From Dichetophora obliterata (lineage: Eukaryota; Arthropoda; Insecta; Diptera; Sciomyzidae), in assembly GCA_963920525.1 (NCBI GenBank), contig OY986439.1, positions 51,140,482 to 51,204,481 on the forward strand: DNA of 64,000 nt. The letters are read 5' to 3'. The translations under genes were made by a program, and so were the position numbers. How positions within the stretch are numbered: the first letter of the stretch is position 1; the number at the start of each line of letters is the position of its first letter. This document shows, one piece after another, positions 31,925 through 44,802 of this stretch. Below the pieces are notes generated by a model that had not been told where the DNA came from, searched no databases, and saw only the letters and a program-made list of their open reading frames with translations.

Positions 31925-32870
31925 TTTCTGTCCGTCTGTCCGTCTGTCCGTCTGTGGTCACGATAACAGCAGTAATTTTTTAGCTATCGCAACAAAATTC
32001 AATATATAATCTTTTTATTCAAAAATGAAGGTCAAATTTGAAAATGAGCCAAATCAGATGAAAACCACGCCTACCTCCCATACAAAGTGACTTAACCAAA
32101 ACGGTAAAATCTCTTCAAAATCCACAAAAATTAATAAAATGACTTAAAATTTTGCACAGCGTCTTTAATAATTATTATAAATTTTGCTTATGAAATTTCT
32201 AAAAATGGGATCAAAACCACGCCCTACTCCCTTACAAAGTGACTTGCCCTAAAAAATCTCTTTAAATTCCACAAAAACTAATTTAAGGACTTCAAATTTT
32301 GCACAGTGTCTTTAATATTTAATATAATTTTTGAGTAAGAAATTTGTAAAAATCGGATGAAAACCACGCCTACCTCCCATACACAGTGTCTTAACCAAAA
32401 CGGTAAAATCTCTTTAAATATATTTAACAGTTTGCTTAGGACTTTATATATACTCTAATTCGGCCATGGGGGTATTTTAACTTCGGCCCAATCGAAGATA
32501 ATTCCTTACTAGTTAAAACAAAAATTGAAAAATTATCCTATTTTTTTACATTTATAACACTCTAAAAATTCGAGTTATAGGTTTTAATAGATGATTGTAG
32601 GTAATAATCTTAGAGATTTTACAATAATAAATATAATCCAAAACAGTTTCAGCTTAAACGGACTTTTTTCGTTAATAATTGGTACCGTTTTAAGAAATCC
32701 TGAAATTTTTAACCCAATCAATTCCACAAAAAGTAATCTAATGACTTAAAATTTTGCACAAAACCTTTAACAATTAATATAAACTTTAGGTATGAGCTTT
32801 GGAAAAATCGTCGTAAGTATAGGTATTTTAACTTTGGCCCAGTCTAAGATAATTCCTTACTAGTTAACCA
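31925..32870 (+). repeat. Tandem repeat of about 149 bp after TGTCCGTC run
   Basis: After GTCCGTCTGTCCGTCTGTGG the sequence shows at least three units starting near 32,067, 32,216 and 32,364, each with ACCACGCCTACCTCCCAT, AAGTGACTTA, a TCCACAAAA word and TTTTGCACAGCGTCTTTAAT. A partial unit lies near 32,727. The end motif GATAATTCCTTACTAGTTA occurs at 32,499 and again at 32,850. No coding potential. Probably the non-coding body of a dispersed transposon family. Confidence 0.7.
32519..32715 (+). repeat. 197-bp fragment shared with the hAT at 21.1-24.1 kb
   Basis: This stretch matches 21,609-21,804 inside the hAT element at high identity, both beginning ACAAAAATTGAAAAATTA and ending CTGAAATTTTTAACCCA. 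The shared unit has no TIR. It could be a piece of that hAT or a separate small repeat present in both. Confidence 0.75.
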
Positions 32871-33110
32871 ATGCCTTTAATTTTTACTAAAATGAAAAAA
32901 ATTACGAATTATTTACTAAACATTTACGAAAGAGAAAAACATCATTTGTGAAATGATTTGATCGTCATTATGGTAAATAAATTTATGTAAAAATTGCTTC
33001 AGCTAAATAATATTAAAATGTTTCTCTTAAATAATATCATAAAATAATAGGTTTTTAATAAGTTTTAATATTTTGGTCACGGTAGGCTTCTCTGTGGAAA
33101 TGCCCATATT

Positions 33111-33515
33111 AAGCCGGATCAAAATTTAGATTTTGCCAGAAACCGACACAAAAGTAAGAGGGGCTCTTAAAAACTATTTCTCCTACATTTTTTTTATCGC
33201 AAAAACCCAAATGAAGCGGTTTTGGTTCTCCAAAGAATCATGATTTTTGCATGTAACTGTTTTTTCTTCAGAATGCATATCCAAGATAAGCAAAATAATA
33301 AAGATTTAGATCGTACACACATTTTGCTTTTATTTAAAAAAAGTGACCCAAAAAATACGATTTTTTGACGAAAATGGGGTTCAGGAAAAACAAAAACGCT
33401 CCATGGGGATTTTCCGATCCAAATAAAAATGATGCCGGAATAGTTCTTAAAAGTTCCTCTAACTTTTGAGTCGGTGTCCGTCTTACTTTTTTTTCCATAC
33501 AAATCGATCCGGCTT
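33111..33515. mobile_element. TIR element, ends AGCCGGATC, in a TTAA site
   Basis: AAGCCGGATC at 33,111 is mirrored by GATCCGGCTT ending at 33,515. Both junctions read TTAA, which can be taken as a TTAA duplication or as TA flanking AGCCGGATC. The interior is palindromic in style (GACACAAAAGTAAGAGGGGC against CCTCTAACTTTTGAGTCGG; CAAATGAAGCGG) and non-coding. A MITE, class uncertain. Confidence 0.72.
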
Positions 33516-33910
33516 AACCCATATGCAACAAACCTTTAAAATAAATTATTAAAAACTCTAGTATGTCAAAGAAAATTTTTGTGAATTGCCTTATTATAAC
33601 TTATTTATCTATTATAACACTTATTATTATCCCTTTTAACTTCAATGGAAATTTTTTAATTTTTTTCGTGTGATTGTCTTTGAACTGTTTTTAATAATAA
33701 ATATTTTTACTTAATATTTTTGCTTATCGTAAGAATTCATAACTTAAGTATCAATAATATTCAAAATATATTAAAATATTCATTGAATTTTTTGCAAAAT
33801 TCAGTTTTCATAGTAGCGAAGCAATAGCTATATCCTACAATTGTGAAAATTTTCTGGGATTGAACTTCCTAATGTATAGGCATATTTAAAATAAGCAATT
33901 TTAAACACGT

Positions 33911-36357
33911 TTAACCAACCGTCAAACACATATTCTGAAACCTTCGAACAAACACATATGCCTGGTCAGACCCCTATACGTTTTTATGCATTTGTATGAC
34001 AAAAAGGGTACCGGTTCTTTAAATTTCTAAGTATACTCGTTTATTATTTTTGTCTTTAGACTTTTTTTTTTATTTGTTGATATATGTAGCTACCTAAATG
34101 TAAAAAAATTTTATTCATTTTGTGAAATGCATGAAAAACAAGTATAATCAACTTTAGAATGTTGTTGGCACACAGGATTAGTGCATTTGGTGCAGTAAAA
34201 ACGTGTCTTCTTACGCAGCTTTTCGTCTTGAGTGGCAAAAATTCTGCAATCTTTTCTGGAATTCAGTGTACTAGGGCCGCTTTGATGGTTAGGCCGCATG
34301 TTGCTTGGAATATTCAACGGCCTTCCAAAGAAAGATTCAATGGCCAAACGAGTTGAATGTTGATCCAAAATATGGTTGTTGTTCATGTGATTTTCAGTAT
34401 TAGAGAGCACCAATTGCTTACTCAGCGTGTTCAAGAACATTCGTCGCTTCTCTTTTCTGGTTCCTTCTGTATTTTCATTGCATGTGATGTAAGCGGCTAA
34501 TCCCATGACGTCTATTATGTTGCAAAAAAATGCTAATGGCCAACGTCTGGTTGACCGTTTTGTGGAGTAATGCGTTACTATTCAGTCCATTGTATCAACG
34601 TCGGCCTTTGTTGAATTATAAAATAATATAGCTTCCGGTTTTTTTGCTACGCCTTTAACTTTCTTGAAGTAGTGTGCAGTGGATAGTAGATGTACTGCTT
34701 TGTTCTTCTTTGGAACGTAGCTGCACAGTGATACAAGGTTATCATAGAAACCAAACACAGATGAAAGCACTGGCCGTTTGCTGTCTTTTTTCACTTCTTT
34801 GGGAAGACAACTTTTGTTGGATCTAATGGTGCCAACGTATGTTAGTCAAATCGACGAAAGACGTTTAGCTGCGTCTAATGTTGTAAAGAAGTTAGCAATG
34901 AGCTAAACTCATGAGCACATTTTCGCCTTGGTTTGTCTCTCGTTGTTCTTCCTCTTTACCAGTGTACAGTTTTCCTTGCAACGGATATTTGGTTTTCGCA
35001 TCGCATGCCTACCATACTTTTATGCCATACTTTGCGGGCTTTCATGGGATGTATTGCGTGAACTTTGTGCGCCCACGGTATGGAAATAGCGGCTCATCCA
35101 TGGTTACACTTTCGTATGGTTCAAAATTACTGGCAAGATTGTTATTCAAGAAGTTCCATATGTCGCGAACGGGAGCAGCTTTGTCGGGTTGTTGACGAAA
35201 TGCGCGCGTACGACTATCGTCAAATCAAATACAGCGCATCAAAGTAACAAATCGTGTATATGACATGGCTGCACGGAATATTGGAAGTGCATCAGTTTGC
35301 CACATCAATCTTGAGAGCTGCATAGTATTATGACTGACACCAAAAGCCAATAGTATCCCAATAAAAGCGTCAAGCTCAACACTTGTCATTTCAACCCATA
35401 CTCGCGGTGTACAGTTTGCATGTTCTGCGTTCCATTTGCGTTTGCGATTTGTTTGTGTTACGATGATGAACGTAATATTCGGTGAAAAGAAAAGCTTGAA
35501 CAACTCAAGCGAAGTAATCAGGTTTGTTTTTGGTCCACCTCTGAAACGCATGATGTTGTGCTGGCGGAATCTCACTGTAGCGGGTTCAGCTGTACTCCAC
35601 TTGGTACCATCTTTTCCAAGCAAAAAACCGTCTGAAGATTGAGTTGGTGCATTCTCACTTTCTTCTTCGGATTCTTCATCGCTGTCGAATATTTCATATC
35701 TTTGGGCACAAAATCTGTGTTTTCACCGCTTTGGTCTTCAAATAAATCTAGTTCTTCGTCTGCTTCTGTGTGAAGTGCGAAATCACGCTGTAACGCTGAT
35801 GATAGTTGTTGTTGGAAATTATCAGTAAGGCTGCCTGTGCGCTAGCGCGTATTGTACACAAATTCTAATTCCTCTGCCATAACAATAGTAATAGTTTCAC
35901 TTTTTTTGCCGCAAAAATTTATATTTCGGACTGTCGATGTTGTATGTTCAGCATTCAATAATAAACTAACTGAACTCAAAACCAAAAACACAAATGAAAG
36001 AAAGAAATAAGAGAAAATTAACACAAAAACTACCTGGAAGCAAACATCTGCATTGAATTCACATAAAAACAACCCAAAATATAAAAAAAATACCTGGAAT
36101 GGTGTATAACAATAATTTATTTCATACAAATTGTATAGGGGTCTGGCCAGGCATATGTGTTTGTTCAAGGGGGACTTATTTGCAGTTTTATTCGTGTTGG
36201 AACGATATTTTTGAATTTCTTTTTTAAAATAGAAAAACAACAATATGTTAGGCGGCTACCGGGAAATACAGGTATCTACCTAAACTAGAAGTACGTTTAA
36301 TTAACGCTCAAAAATGAAATGTGTCTGGCCAGAACCATGTGTTTGTCCGAGGGTTAA
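33911..36357 (-). mobile_element. piggyBac transposon relic
   Basis: A 2,447-bp element flanked by TTAA (33,911-33,914 and 36,354-36,357), close in length to full piggyBac elements. The ends, read inward, are TTAACCCTCGGACAAACACA (right) and TTAACCAACCGTCAAACACA (left). A subterminal repeat (CAAACACATATGCCTGG-type) lies inside each end, near 33,946 and 36,140-36,168. The interior encodes one decayed transposase on the minus strand. Confidence 0.92.
34110..35880 (-). pseudogene. piggyBac-type transposase pseudogene
   Basis: The start Met (MAEELEFVYNTR at 35,880) is followed within 13 codons by a stop. An acidic N-terminal region and the main domain follow: ELFKLFFSPNITFIIVTQTN (35,490), the MDEPLFPYRGRTKFTQYIP block with the first catalytic Asp (near 35,095), YGIKVWQACDAKTKYPLQGK, and DTMD after FYNSTKADV (34,585), where the third catalytic Asp resides. 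The second catalytic position normally lies in a D-N-x-F-T motif; here I read A-N-F-F-T near 34,890, so that Asp seems to be lost. The C-terminal cysteine/histidine-rich domain is recognisable: CRIFATQDEKLRKKTRFYC, CTNPVCQQHS, CFSC. Several frameshifts and stops break it (near 35,830, 35,230, 34,900, 34,580), so it is inactive. Confidence 0.9.
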
Positions 36358-38055
36358 ATTGATTAATTAATTAGTTAATACTAAAGTTATGATTTTCATG
36401 TATTATAGGTATTTTCTTGCTGATTTGTATAAAATACTTTTATCACTGGACATTTTACTTGATAAGACGAAATGTTTATTTTGACAATATATTGTAGTTT
36501 TATATTTGAGTTTGAAAACTGTGTGTTTCCAAACTCAAACAAATTAGCATGTGAATCGGGGGATAGGTTATGTATTTAAGTAACAAGATCCGATAGATAA
36601 ACCAAAAGCATTTATTCTTACGTGACAAAAATCTCATTTAAAACTTTAACTTCAGTAATTTTTTGACACCATGTCCCACACACTAACTAAAATGTAACAA
36701 TATTAGCAAGGCAAAATGAAATTAAACATGCGTGTTCTGTCTCTCCACCCTCCTAATATCAAGAATTGGCATGTTCTGTCAATTATTTTAACATTGAAAG
36801 GTGATTGCTTTGAGTCTCTTTAACTGCAAGGGAGCTGCATGGACAGACATATTTGAACAATTGGAGAATACTTCGTAGTGCTGCAACGACACCATACTGA
36901 CATTTTGACCACACAGCAGTATGTGAATGCACAACAGCAAGCCAAGACAGGGATCTGCAACATTCTACACACAATTGTGCCGACACACTTGCTGAAGTTG
37001 GCAGAAATTAAAAGAAACAAAAAAAAAAAAATTATATAAGTTCCTTTATTAAATGCCACAAAATACCAGAGCGTTTTTTAAAAAAAAAAAGCTGCATAAA
37101 AGTATGTCGCACTTGTTACAACACATTCGCTTGCTTGTGCAAATACACATAGACACCCACACACACACTCTCAGCAAAACCGTTGTCAAAATGCAAGTGT
37201 TTTCAATTTCGAGCGACATGTTTTGCTCGTGTTCCATTTTGCTAAAAATTTTTGTGCGCAAAAAGGTTTACTTAATATAAAACGTTAAAAAAAGTAACTA
37301 CACACTGACATACAAAAAGAAATGCCGAATGGCAAATGTTACAGTTACACATCCATTGACTTAGACCCGCAGTCAAAATGAACTCACAGCAGCTTGGTAG
37401 TGTTGAAATTGAACAAAATTGCTTAAAATAGAGTTGAAATAAAAACAATAAAGAATCCATTCAATAGAGTAACTTAAACGTACAACCATGCCTTCACTTG
37501 GCACACTTTTACCACTTGTCGCTTCCGCCAGCCATTTTGAACACTGACAGCATATTCGTTCGTTCATTCAACCTGCGCTGCTGCACGTATTCTGCTTATT
37601 TCACGCTACGACAGAGCAATCGAACAAACAGCCGCTTAAAGATTGCCATGTTATATATAACTAATATATTGGAATCTTAATCCATGGAGTCAAGCAGCAC
37701 ATGTTTGCCATAATCCTGCCGAGCTGCTACACCGGCTGTTGCAGTATTGCTTTACTTAATTTGGCTTAGATGCTTATGTTTATTTGTGTGTTTTGTGTAC
37801 ATGTGAGTGCCTGTTGCTGCACTTTGTTTTATTTTTCTTATTTGCAAAATGTTAAATGGTGTCTTGCAAGTGATACATTTAACTTAAAATTTTTGAATAA
37901 AGCGTTTACTTCTGTGTGTTTGAATAAAAAGTATCATTCATTGGTTTTTTTTTTTTCACATACCCAAATTTGCTAAAAAAATAAATTTCTAACTCAAAAC
38001 AATATTGAAGTGTTAATTTTTAAATTTAATTATGTCTTATTAAAACTCTTATCCA
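36358..38055. other. Intergenic DNA
   Basis: No gene or element ends are visible. A short ACAC run near 37,150 is the only simple repeat of note. Overlapping small frames on both strands have no recognisable domain. Confidence 0.5.
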
Positions 38056-39064
38056 GTCGGCGCTTAAAAATAAAAAAACCATACTCTGCCTTTCTAGACA
38101 CAGAGGGAGCCTTTGAAAACACTTATCACGAGGCTGTGAGAAAGTCACTACACAAAAAAGGAGGAAATTGTCTATCAAATGCTTAGCACTAGAACTGCAG
38201 AAACAAAAGTGGGCATCACCATGATAAGAATTAAAACAAAAAATGGCTGCCCACAAGGTAAACTCCTTTGCTCACTGTTGTGGAGTCTTGTTGTGGACGA
38301 ACTCTTATCGAAGCTAAACGAGAATGGCATAAAATGTCAGGGTTACGCAGACGACATCGCCTTAATAGCGAGAGGAACATTCGAGGATACACTCTGTGAC
38401 CTGATACAGAGACAACTGTCAGTAAAAAAGGAATGGTGCAATACACTGGGATTATATATCAACCAGCAAAAAATACTATAGTACCTCTTACTAAAAAAAG
38501 AAGCCAGCCAAATCTCCGAACTATGAGAATGGATGGCAAAGAAATTCACTTAAAAGAAGAAGTAAAGTAGCTAGGACACTCACACTATATGCAGAACTTC
38601 TCTAGAGAAGACAATCAGAGTAAACTATCAGAGTAAACAAAGCAACGCGCGCACTCACGTTTTGTAGGAACTTGGCGGGAAAAAGCTGGGGTAGCAACCC
38701 AACAATTCTTCTCTGGATGTATACCATGATGGTGAGACCCATACTCAGCTATGGTCCAGTACCATGGGCTGGAAGAACTAAGCTAACAACAATGAGGAAT
38801 ATGCTAACAAGAGTTCAGAAACTTGCCTGCGTATGCATCACAAGTACCATGAGGACCAGTCCTACCAAGAGACGATATAGTTAAGAGGTGCAACTTCAAA
38901 AAACACTTGAAAATTAAGCTTATTACCAAGAAAGAGTAGGACAGCGAGATAATATTGAAAGTCAAGAAACAGTAAATCATGATTTACGGATGGCTCCAAA
39001 ACTTTGAGAGGTAAAAGCGCAGGGGTGTACGCAATCCTAGCAATAGAGCTGTGTGCGAAATTCA
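38056..39064 (+). pseudogene. R1-like non-LTR reverse transcriptase and RNase H relic
   Basis: Plus-strand fragments in order: FLDTEGAFENTYHEAV near 38,090 (first catalytic block, with Asp kept in L-D-T-E-G-A-F), NGCPQGKLLCSLLWSLVVDE at 38,240, GYADDIALIARG at 38,343 (active-site Y-A-D-D), the thumb region ILLWMYTMMVRPILSYGPV near 38,705, LACVCITSTMRTSPT near 38,820, and an RNase H start FTDGSKTLRGKSAGVYAI near 38,980. The order and the L-L-W-x-L-V-V-D motif resemble insect R1-group elements and relatives that keep an RNase H domain. Stops (for example after NQQKIL at 38,481) and frameshifts show that it is dead. It ends at an abrupt junction near 39,064. Confidence 0.88.
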
Positions 39065-39065
39065 A

Positions 39066-39175
39066 CTAGGGATGAAACATCGTTCTTAAAAACATCGATG
39101 TTCACTTGACAATTATCGATGTTTAAGAACATCGGTTATAAGACCGATATATCGATGTTTTTCCGATGTTTTCAT
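39066..39175 (+). repeat. Cluster of ACATCGATGT words
   Basis: Within about 110 bp there are repeated ACATCG/CGATGT words, several as palindromes around ATCGAT (near 39,092, 39,115 and 39,152). It abuts the end of the R1-like relic. The remainder of any element it belongs to is not seen. Confidence 0.5.
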
Positions 39176-39218
39176 TTGTGTATTAGACCTAGTATTGAGG
39201 TCGATAATATAAGTACTA

Positions 39219-40002
39219 AGGTAAGTTACCCAAATAAGGCCAACCTAACGGTTTTTACCAGACAGAAGAGAAACGGGTTTTTTAAACTTATTTTTGCAAT
39301 TTTGTATTTTAGTTTATTCAATTCTTTTTTCAAAAACATAAAAATAAAGCATGAAAAAGTAAAAAATATATCCAGCTCAGAAGGTTTTAAAAAGGTCTGA
39401 TTTTTGCCATATTAGGACCACCATGTCTAAATAAGGCCCAATCTATAATGGTTTAGAAACATAACAAAACAGTCAGAAAATAATAAAATAAGAACACATA
39501 TTGTTATTATAAGTGTTGGTTTACATTGATACTAAATATAAATGATATTCATAGCTTTTTTTTATAAAAACTTTTTCGAAAAAATACTTTTATTGCCAAA
39601 AGCTTATTTTGAAAATTAAAATGAAAAATAAAGTTACTCTGGCTTTTTTAAAGAGAATTTTAGTAATTTGCTGGCCTTGATAGTGGAGGGCTTTCTTTCT
39701 GGTAGTTTTTTCTGCCTGGTAGATTTAGGTGTGGAGATCGGAAAAAGAAATCCGGAAAGAAAAAATTTGTTGGCAATGTTTTTAATTCGTAGAATAACGG
39801 ACTTTTACTGCGAGCACAATATTACATCAGTCACGTTGTCACTCGCTTCACAGATGCGCAATCGAAGTAATTTTTTTTGCATCGTGATGCAGATATGAAC
39901 ATGTTTAAACGTGCAAAAAATCATTTTGCAGGGAAAGCAATAAATGTGCGTATTAGAAATCGGGCCTTATTATGGCTTGGGCCTTATTTGGCGAAGGGAC
40001 CT
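39219..40002. mobile_element. Probable TIR element, ends AGGT...CCAAATAAGGCC
   Basis: The left side reads AGGTAAGTTACCCAAATAAG and the right side, inverted, AGGTCCCTTCGCCAAATAAG; both continue with GGCC. TA flanks both ends (39,217-39,218 and 40,003-40,004). A further internal AAATAAGGCCC lies near 39,431 and its inverse near 39,962. The terminal match is interrupted, so boundaries are less certain than for other elements here. No coding potential. Confidence 0.55.
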
Positions 40003-40150
40003 TATGTTTAAAGACTACATATTTTTTTTGGCACTTTATTATAAAATATCTTCTTCAAATTTCATACAAAGTATGGACGTAAAAAAATTTACAAAAATAA
40101 AATTTTAATAATTATTAAAGTAAAATTTTTTTTTGATATAACATTTTAAA

Positions 40151-41956
40151 ACATAACATAACATAACATAACATAACATAACATAACATAACATAACATA
40201 ACATAACATAACATAACATAACATAACATAACATAACATAACATAACATAACATAACATAACATAACATAACATAACATAACATAACATAACATAACATA
40301 ACATAACATAACATAACATAACATAACATAACATAACATAACATAACATAACATAACATAACATAACATAACATAACATAACATAACATAACATAACATA
40401 ACATAACATAACATAACATAACATAACATAACATAACATAACATAACATAACATAACATAACATAACATAACATAACATAACATAACATAACATAACATA
40501 ACATAACATAACATAACATAACATAACATAACATAACATAACATAACATAACATAACATAACATAACATAACATAACATAACATAACATAACATAACATA
40601 ACATAACATAACATAACATAACATAACATAACATAACATAACATAACATAACATAACATAACATAACATAACATAACATAACATAACATAACATAACATA
40701 ACATAACATAACATAACATAACATAACATAACATAACATAACATAACATAACATCACATAACATAACATAACATAACTAACATAACATCACATCACATAA
40801 CATAACATAACATAACATAACATAACATAACACAACATAACATAACATAACATAACATAACATAACATAACATAACATAACATAACATAACATAACATAA
40901 CATAACATAACATAACATAACATAACATAACATAACATAACATAACATAACATAACATAACATAACATAACATAACATAACATAACATAACATAACATAA
41001 CATAACATAACATAACATAACATAACATAACATAACATAACATAACATAACATAACATAACATAACATAACATAACATAACATAACATAACATAACATAA
41101 CATAACATAACATAACATAACATAACATAACATAACATAACATAACATAACATAACATAACATAACATAACATAACATAACATAACATAACATAACATAA
41201 CATAACATAACATAACATAACATAACATAACATAACATAACATAACATAACATAACATAACATAACATAACATAACATAACATAACATAACATAACATAA
41301 CATAACATAACATAACATAACATAACATAACATAACATAACATAACATAACATAACATAACATAACATAACATAACATAACATAACATAACATAACATAA
41401 CATAACATAACATAACATAACATAACATAACATAACATAACATAACATAACATAACATAACATAACATAACATAACATAACATAACATAACATAACATAA
41501 CATAACATAACATAACATAACATAACATAACATAACATAACATAACATAACATAACATAACATAACATAACATAACATAACATAACATAACATAACATAA
41601 CATAACATAACATAACATAACATAACATAACATAACATAACATAACATAACATAACATAACATAACATAACATAACATAACATAACATAACATAACATAA
41701 CATAACATAACATAACATAACATAACATAACATAACATAACATAACATAACATAACATAACATAACATAACATAACATAACATAACATAACATAACATAA
41801 CATAACATAACATAACATAACATAACATAACATAACATAACATAACATAACATAACATAACATAACATAACATAACATAACATAACATAACATAACATAA
41901 CATAACATAACATAACATAACAAGACATAACATAACATGACATAACATAACATAAC
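40151..41956 (+). repeat. 1.8-kb array of the pentamer ACATA
   Basis: About 360 copies of ACATA, almost perfect. Imperfections cluster at 40,754-40,798 (inserted or changed units such as ACATC and ACTAACATA) and near 40,831, and at the distal end 41,922-41,940. Because 5 is coprime to 3 and the unit lacks stops on the minus strand, all three minus frames stay open and spell MLCYV repeats; these are not genes. Confidence 0.98.
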
Positions 41957-43024
41957 GTCAGATTTTTGCGACTTGTAACTATTTATGCAAAACTAAGTAG
42001 TTGTACGTATACAGAGACCTGCAACGAGTAGTTATAAATTGAGTTGACTCGAGTATAAACGTATTAATTTGCCTTCTACTTCATATTCGGACTCATTCCA
42101 ACATGTTGTTATACGTAAAACACGCAGCTTAATTGTAATGCTTCATAAGCCATACTCCAACGCCAGTCGATAACAAGTTGCGTACAACATGTTAATGGCC
42201 TTCAAACGAATTATCGTGACTTTTGTAGGGTTGCCAGCTTTGGCGTAAGTTAAGAATTTTAGTTTGAATCTTACTATTGAATTATTCTGATATTATTGAT
42301 TGTGTCGTAGCACTATACATAACGGTACAATATGAAGAGCAACGGGTTTGTTTTATATAATTTTTTGGAGTTAAGTGCGCCATTATTCTTTCGATTGCTG
42401 ACTGCATCAAAGCGTATTAAGTAAGTTTAAAATATGTTGTCAACACCTGAAAATATAAAATACCCCACGAAAATTAAAATCAAATAAAAAATCAAATCAG
42501 ACTTGGCTTAGCATACAAAAATATTCATGAAAATATTAGTTCGGAAATTATTATCGATTCATACGCATGTTCATTTCTTTAAATATATGAAATTCGGTTT
42601 TCTCGGTTCGATATAATTTGTTGTATGAATTTATTATTTTTAAATAAATATTCAAACTCTAATTTATATAGCGTGTTTTTAGTTCAGCGTGTTTATAAAC
42701 ATTTATACAAAATTTAAGAAAATAAATATTTTTGTATGTATAACCTTAACAACAGTAGTTTACCACTTATTGATGATTTTAATGACTGAATTAAAATTTT
42801 TTATTTTAAGCTTTATTTTATCCTTATGATTTTCATTATTTTGAAGTGTGTGAATATAATTATTTTAGTTAGTTTAAATAAACAAACCTCATTAAATTGA
42901 TATGTCTTCTTATTATTTCTTTCGAAGAAGCTCCCTTTATATACAAGGTGTGTTGTCTTCGTTTTTGCACCATGGCATAAATCGCACAGAAAAGTTCCGT
43001 AAAGAAATGTTTACAGCAACTGAA
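41957..43024. other. Intergenic DNA
   Basis: AT-rich sequence without recognisable gene or element ends. Small frames near 42,869-43,150 on both strands have no domain that I know. Confidence 0.5.
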
Positions 43025-43622
43025 GGGGACAGTACACACCTGAATTTTCAAAAAATCAAATTTTTTATGATTGATTTTTGTTCAAAAGACCCCAAAGAAT
43101 CTATTTTTAATGATATAAAATTAGAAATGAATTTCTATGTTATATGGTGAAGGTTTTAAACGCAGAGCGCGTCAAGGCCGTATAGCCGGTGTCAAAAAAT
43201 TTAAATCGCTTCTTCTAGAAATCACATTTTTTGAGTTGGCGGGCGAGATAAAAAAAAATATACTACACTGATTGTCTATAGTCATAAGTCTATAGATTAA
43301 ACTACGGATAGAAAGATCGGTAAAGTAGTTTTGGTTTTCAAGGGATTTTTTGGTCCAAAAAATCGGCTAATTTCGAAAAAACGCCGCCATTTTGTCAATT
43401 TTGCCAAAAAATTCTTTTAGTTCAATCTATAGCGGCTTTGATGCTAGTCAAAACCCTGTTCTTATTTTTTTTTTAGACTTTTTTGATGGAAAAAATCCGA
43501 ATTTTTTTTTGTATACTATGAAAATAAGTATGCAAAGTTTCAAAAAGATATCTTGTTCTTCCTTAAAAAAATTTTCATTTTAAAAATTTCATTTTTGAAT
43601 AATCCAGGTGTGTAATGTTCCC
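43025..43622. mobile_element. TIR element with GGGRACAKTACACACCTG ends
   Basis: The left end GGGGACAGTACACACCTG and the inverted right end GGGAACATTACACACCTG match over 18 bp with two differences, and the similarity continues with an AATTTTTCAAAAA-type stretch. The flanks TGAA and TTAA could be a decayed TTAA duplication. The interior is non-coding, with runs such as TCTATAGTCATAAGTCTATAG. A MITE of uncertain superfamily. Confidence 0.72.
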
Positions 43623-44135
43623 TTAAATAAAGGCAAGCGAATTATATTTATTTCATTAAAAAAAATTCGGTGGTAACTCTTCTACTCTTCTAACAGTGGC
43701 AGAAACAGACCGTTAGTTTGAAACAGCCACAGCGTTTTCATACAAAATACGCTAGTAATGACCTATGGGACTGCTAGTTAAGCTATGGGACTTCTGTTTG
43801 AGCTATGAGTATTTGGTATGATTGATAACAAGGTTTGATGTTGAAGTCAGTATTAGGTTGAGCTATGACGTTCGATTGATGGATCAAACAATGAACGATG
43901 TGTTACTCTCTGAAGCAAAAGTGCTTCCAGTGGTAGTGGTGGTTGTTGTTTGATGTGCACGTATAACTATTCGATTTTGCATGAATCACTATAAGTCGCA
44001 AAAACATGACTCGTTGCAGGTCTCTGGTACACACTCCGTAACAAAAAATGTACTATCGCTCTCATGAGTAGCAAGAGCGCTCTCTGGCTCTTTTATGGAA
44101 GCACAAAGTGAGCTGTTTGCACTTGTGCTCCCTAA
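43623..44135. other. Intergenic DNA
   Basis: No gene seen. The stretch 43,740-43,870 repeats the word GAGCTATGGGACTTCTG-like sequence a few times (GACCTATGGGACTGCT, AGCTATGGGACTTCTG, GAGCTATGAGTATTTG), an old short tandem repeat. Confidence 0.5.
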
Positions 44136-44802
44136 AGGCCCAACCAAGTTATGCTTAAGCAAACAAAAGTTTGAGAGCAAAAGCATGCACTTACACAGCA
44201 ACATTTGAAGTCGCCCAAGAGAGAGAGCGCTTGAAATCGTAGTTTGCTAAGCAGAATAGGGTTGCTGACAGTATTGAGAATGTGTTTAATTAAAATTTAA
44301 TTATTTGTATGCCACATTTTTCAATGAAAAATATTATTTTTTGTTGTGTATATTTAAGCAAATCATGGAAAATGTGTTTATTTTTACTGAGAAATTTTGC
44401 GTTTGCCACGCATAAGCCAAGCAGCACAATAAACATTTTTTTGTATTAGTTGATGGTAACCCTTTGTAACATATCTATACAAATTTTTTTTTATCTGTCA
44501 ATTGAAAAAATGACGTTAATTTATTTCTTCAATATTAATGCAGACCCCAATTTTGTTGATAAACTAATAAAAATTGCTAAAAAACATAAAAATATGTACT
44601 AAAAAGCTGACAGGTATTACTTCAACAAATTTTTCAAAGAACTTTTGAACTTTTTTATAATATTTTTGTGAATATTTTGTAAACGTTTGACATTTTGTTA
44701 AGCATGAAATCTGCCAACTTGGGCGACTTTTGTACTTAATCATACTTTTCGTCAACTTTTCTCTGAGACTTTTATTTGCTTAAGCATAACTTGCTTGGGC
44801 CT
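44136..44802. mobile_element. PIF/Harbinger-type MITE 1 (TAA duplication)
   Basis: The left end AGGCCCAACCAAGTTATGCT is mirrored by the inverse of AGGCCCAAGCAAGTTATGCT on the right, and pairing continues through TAAGCAAA. TAA flanks both ends (44,133-44,135 and 44,803-44,805). The 667-bp interior is AT-rich and non-coding. Confidence 0.88.

Noticed and set aside
40105..41953. Long minus-strand open frames of 200-388 codons spelling MLCYV repeats
   Set aside because: They are produced by the ACATA pentamer array in all three frames; no unique protein sequence is present.
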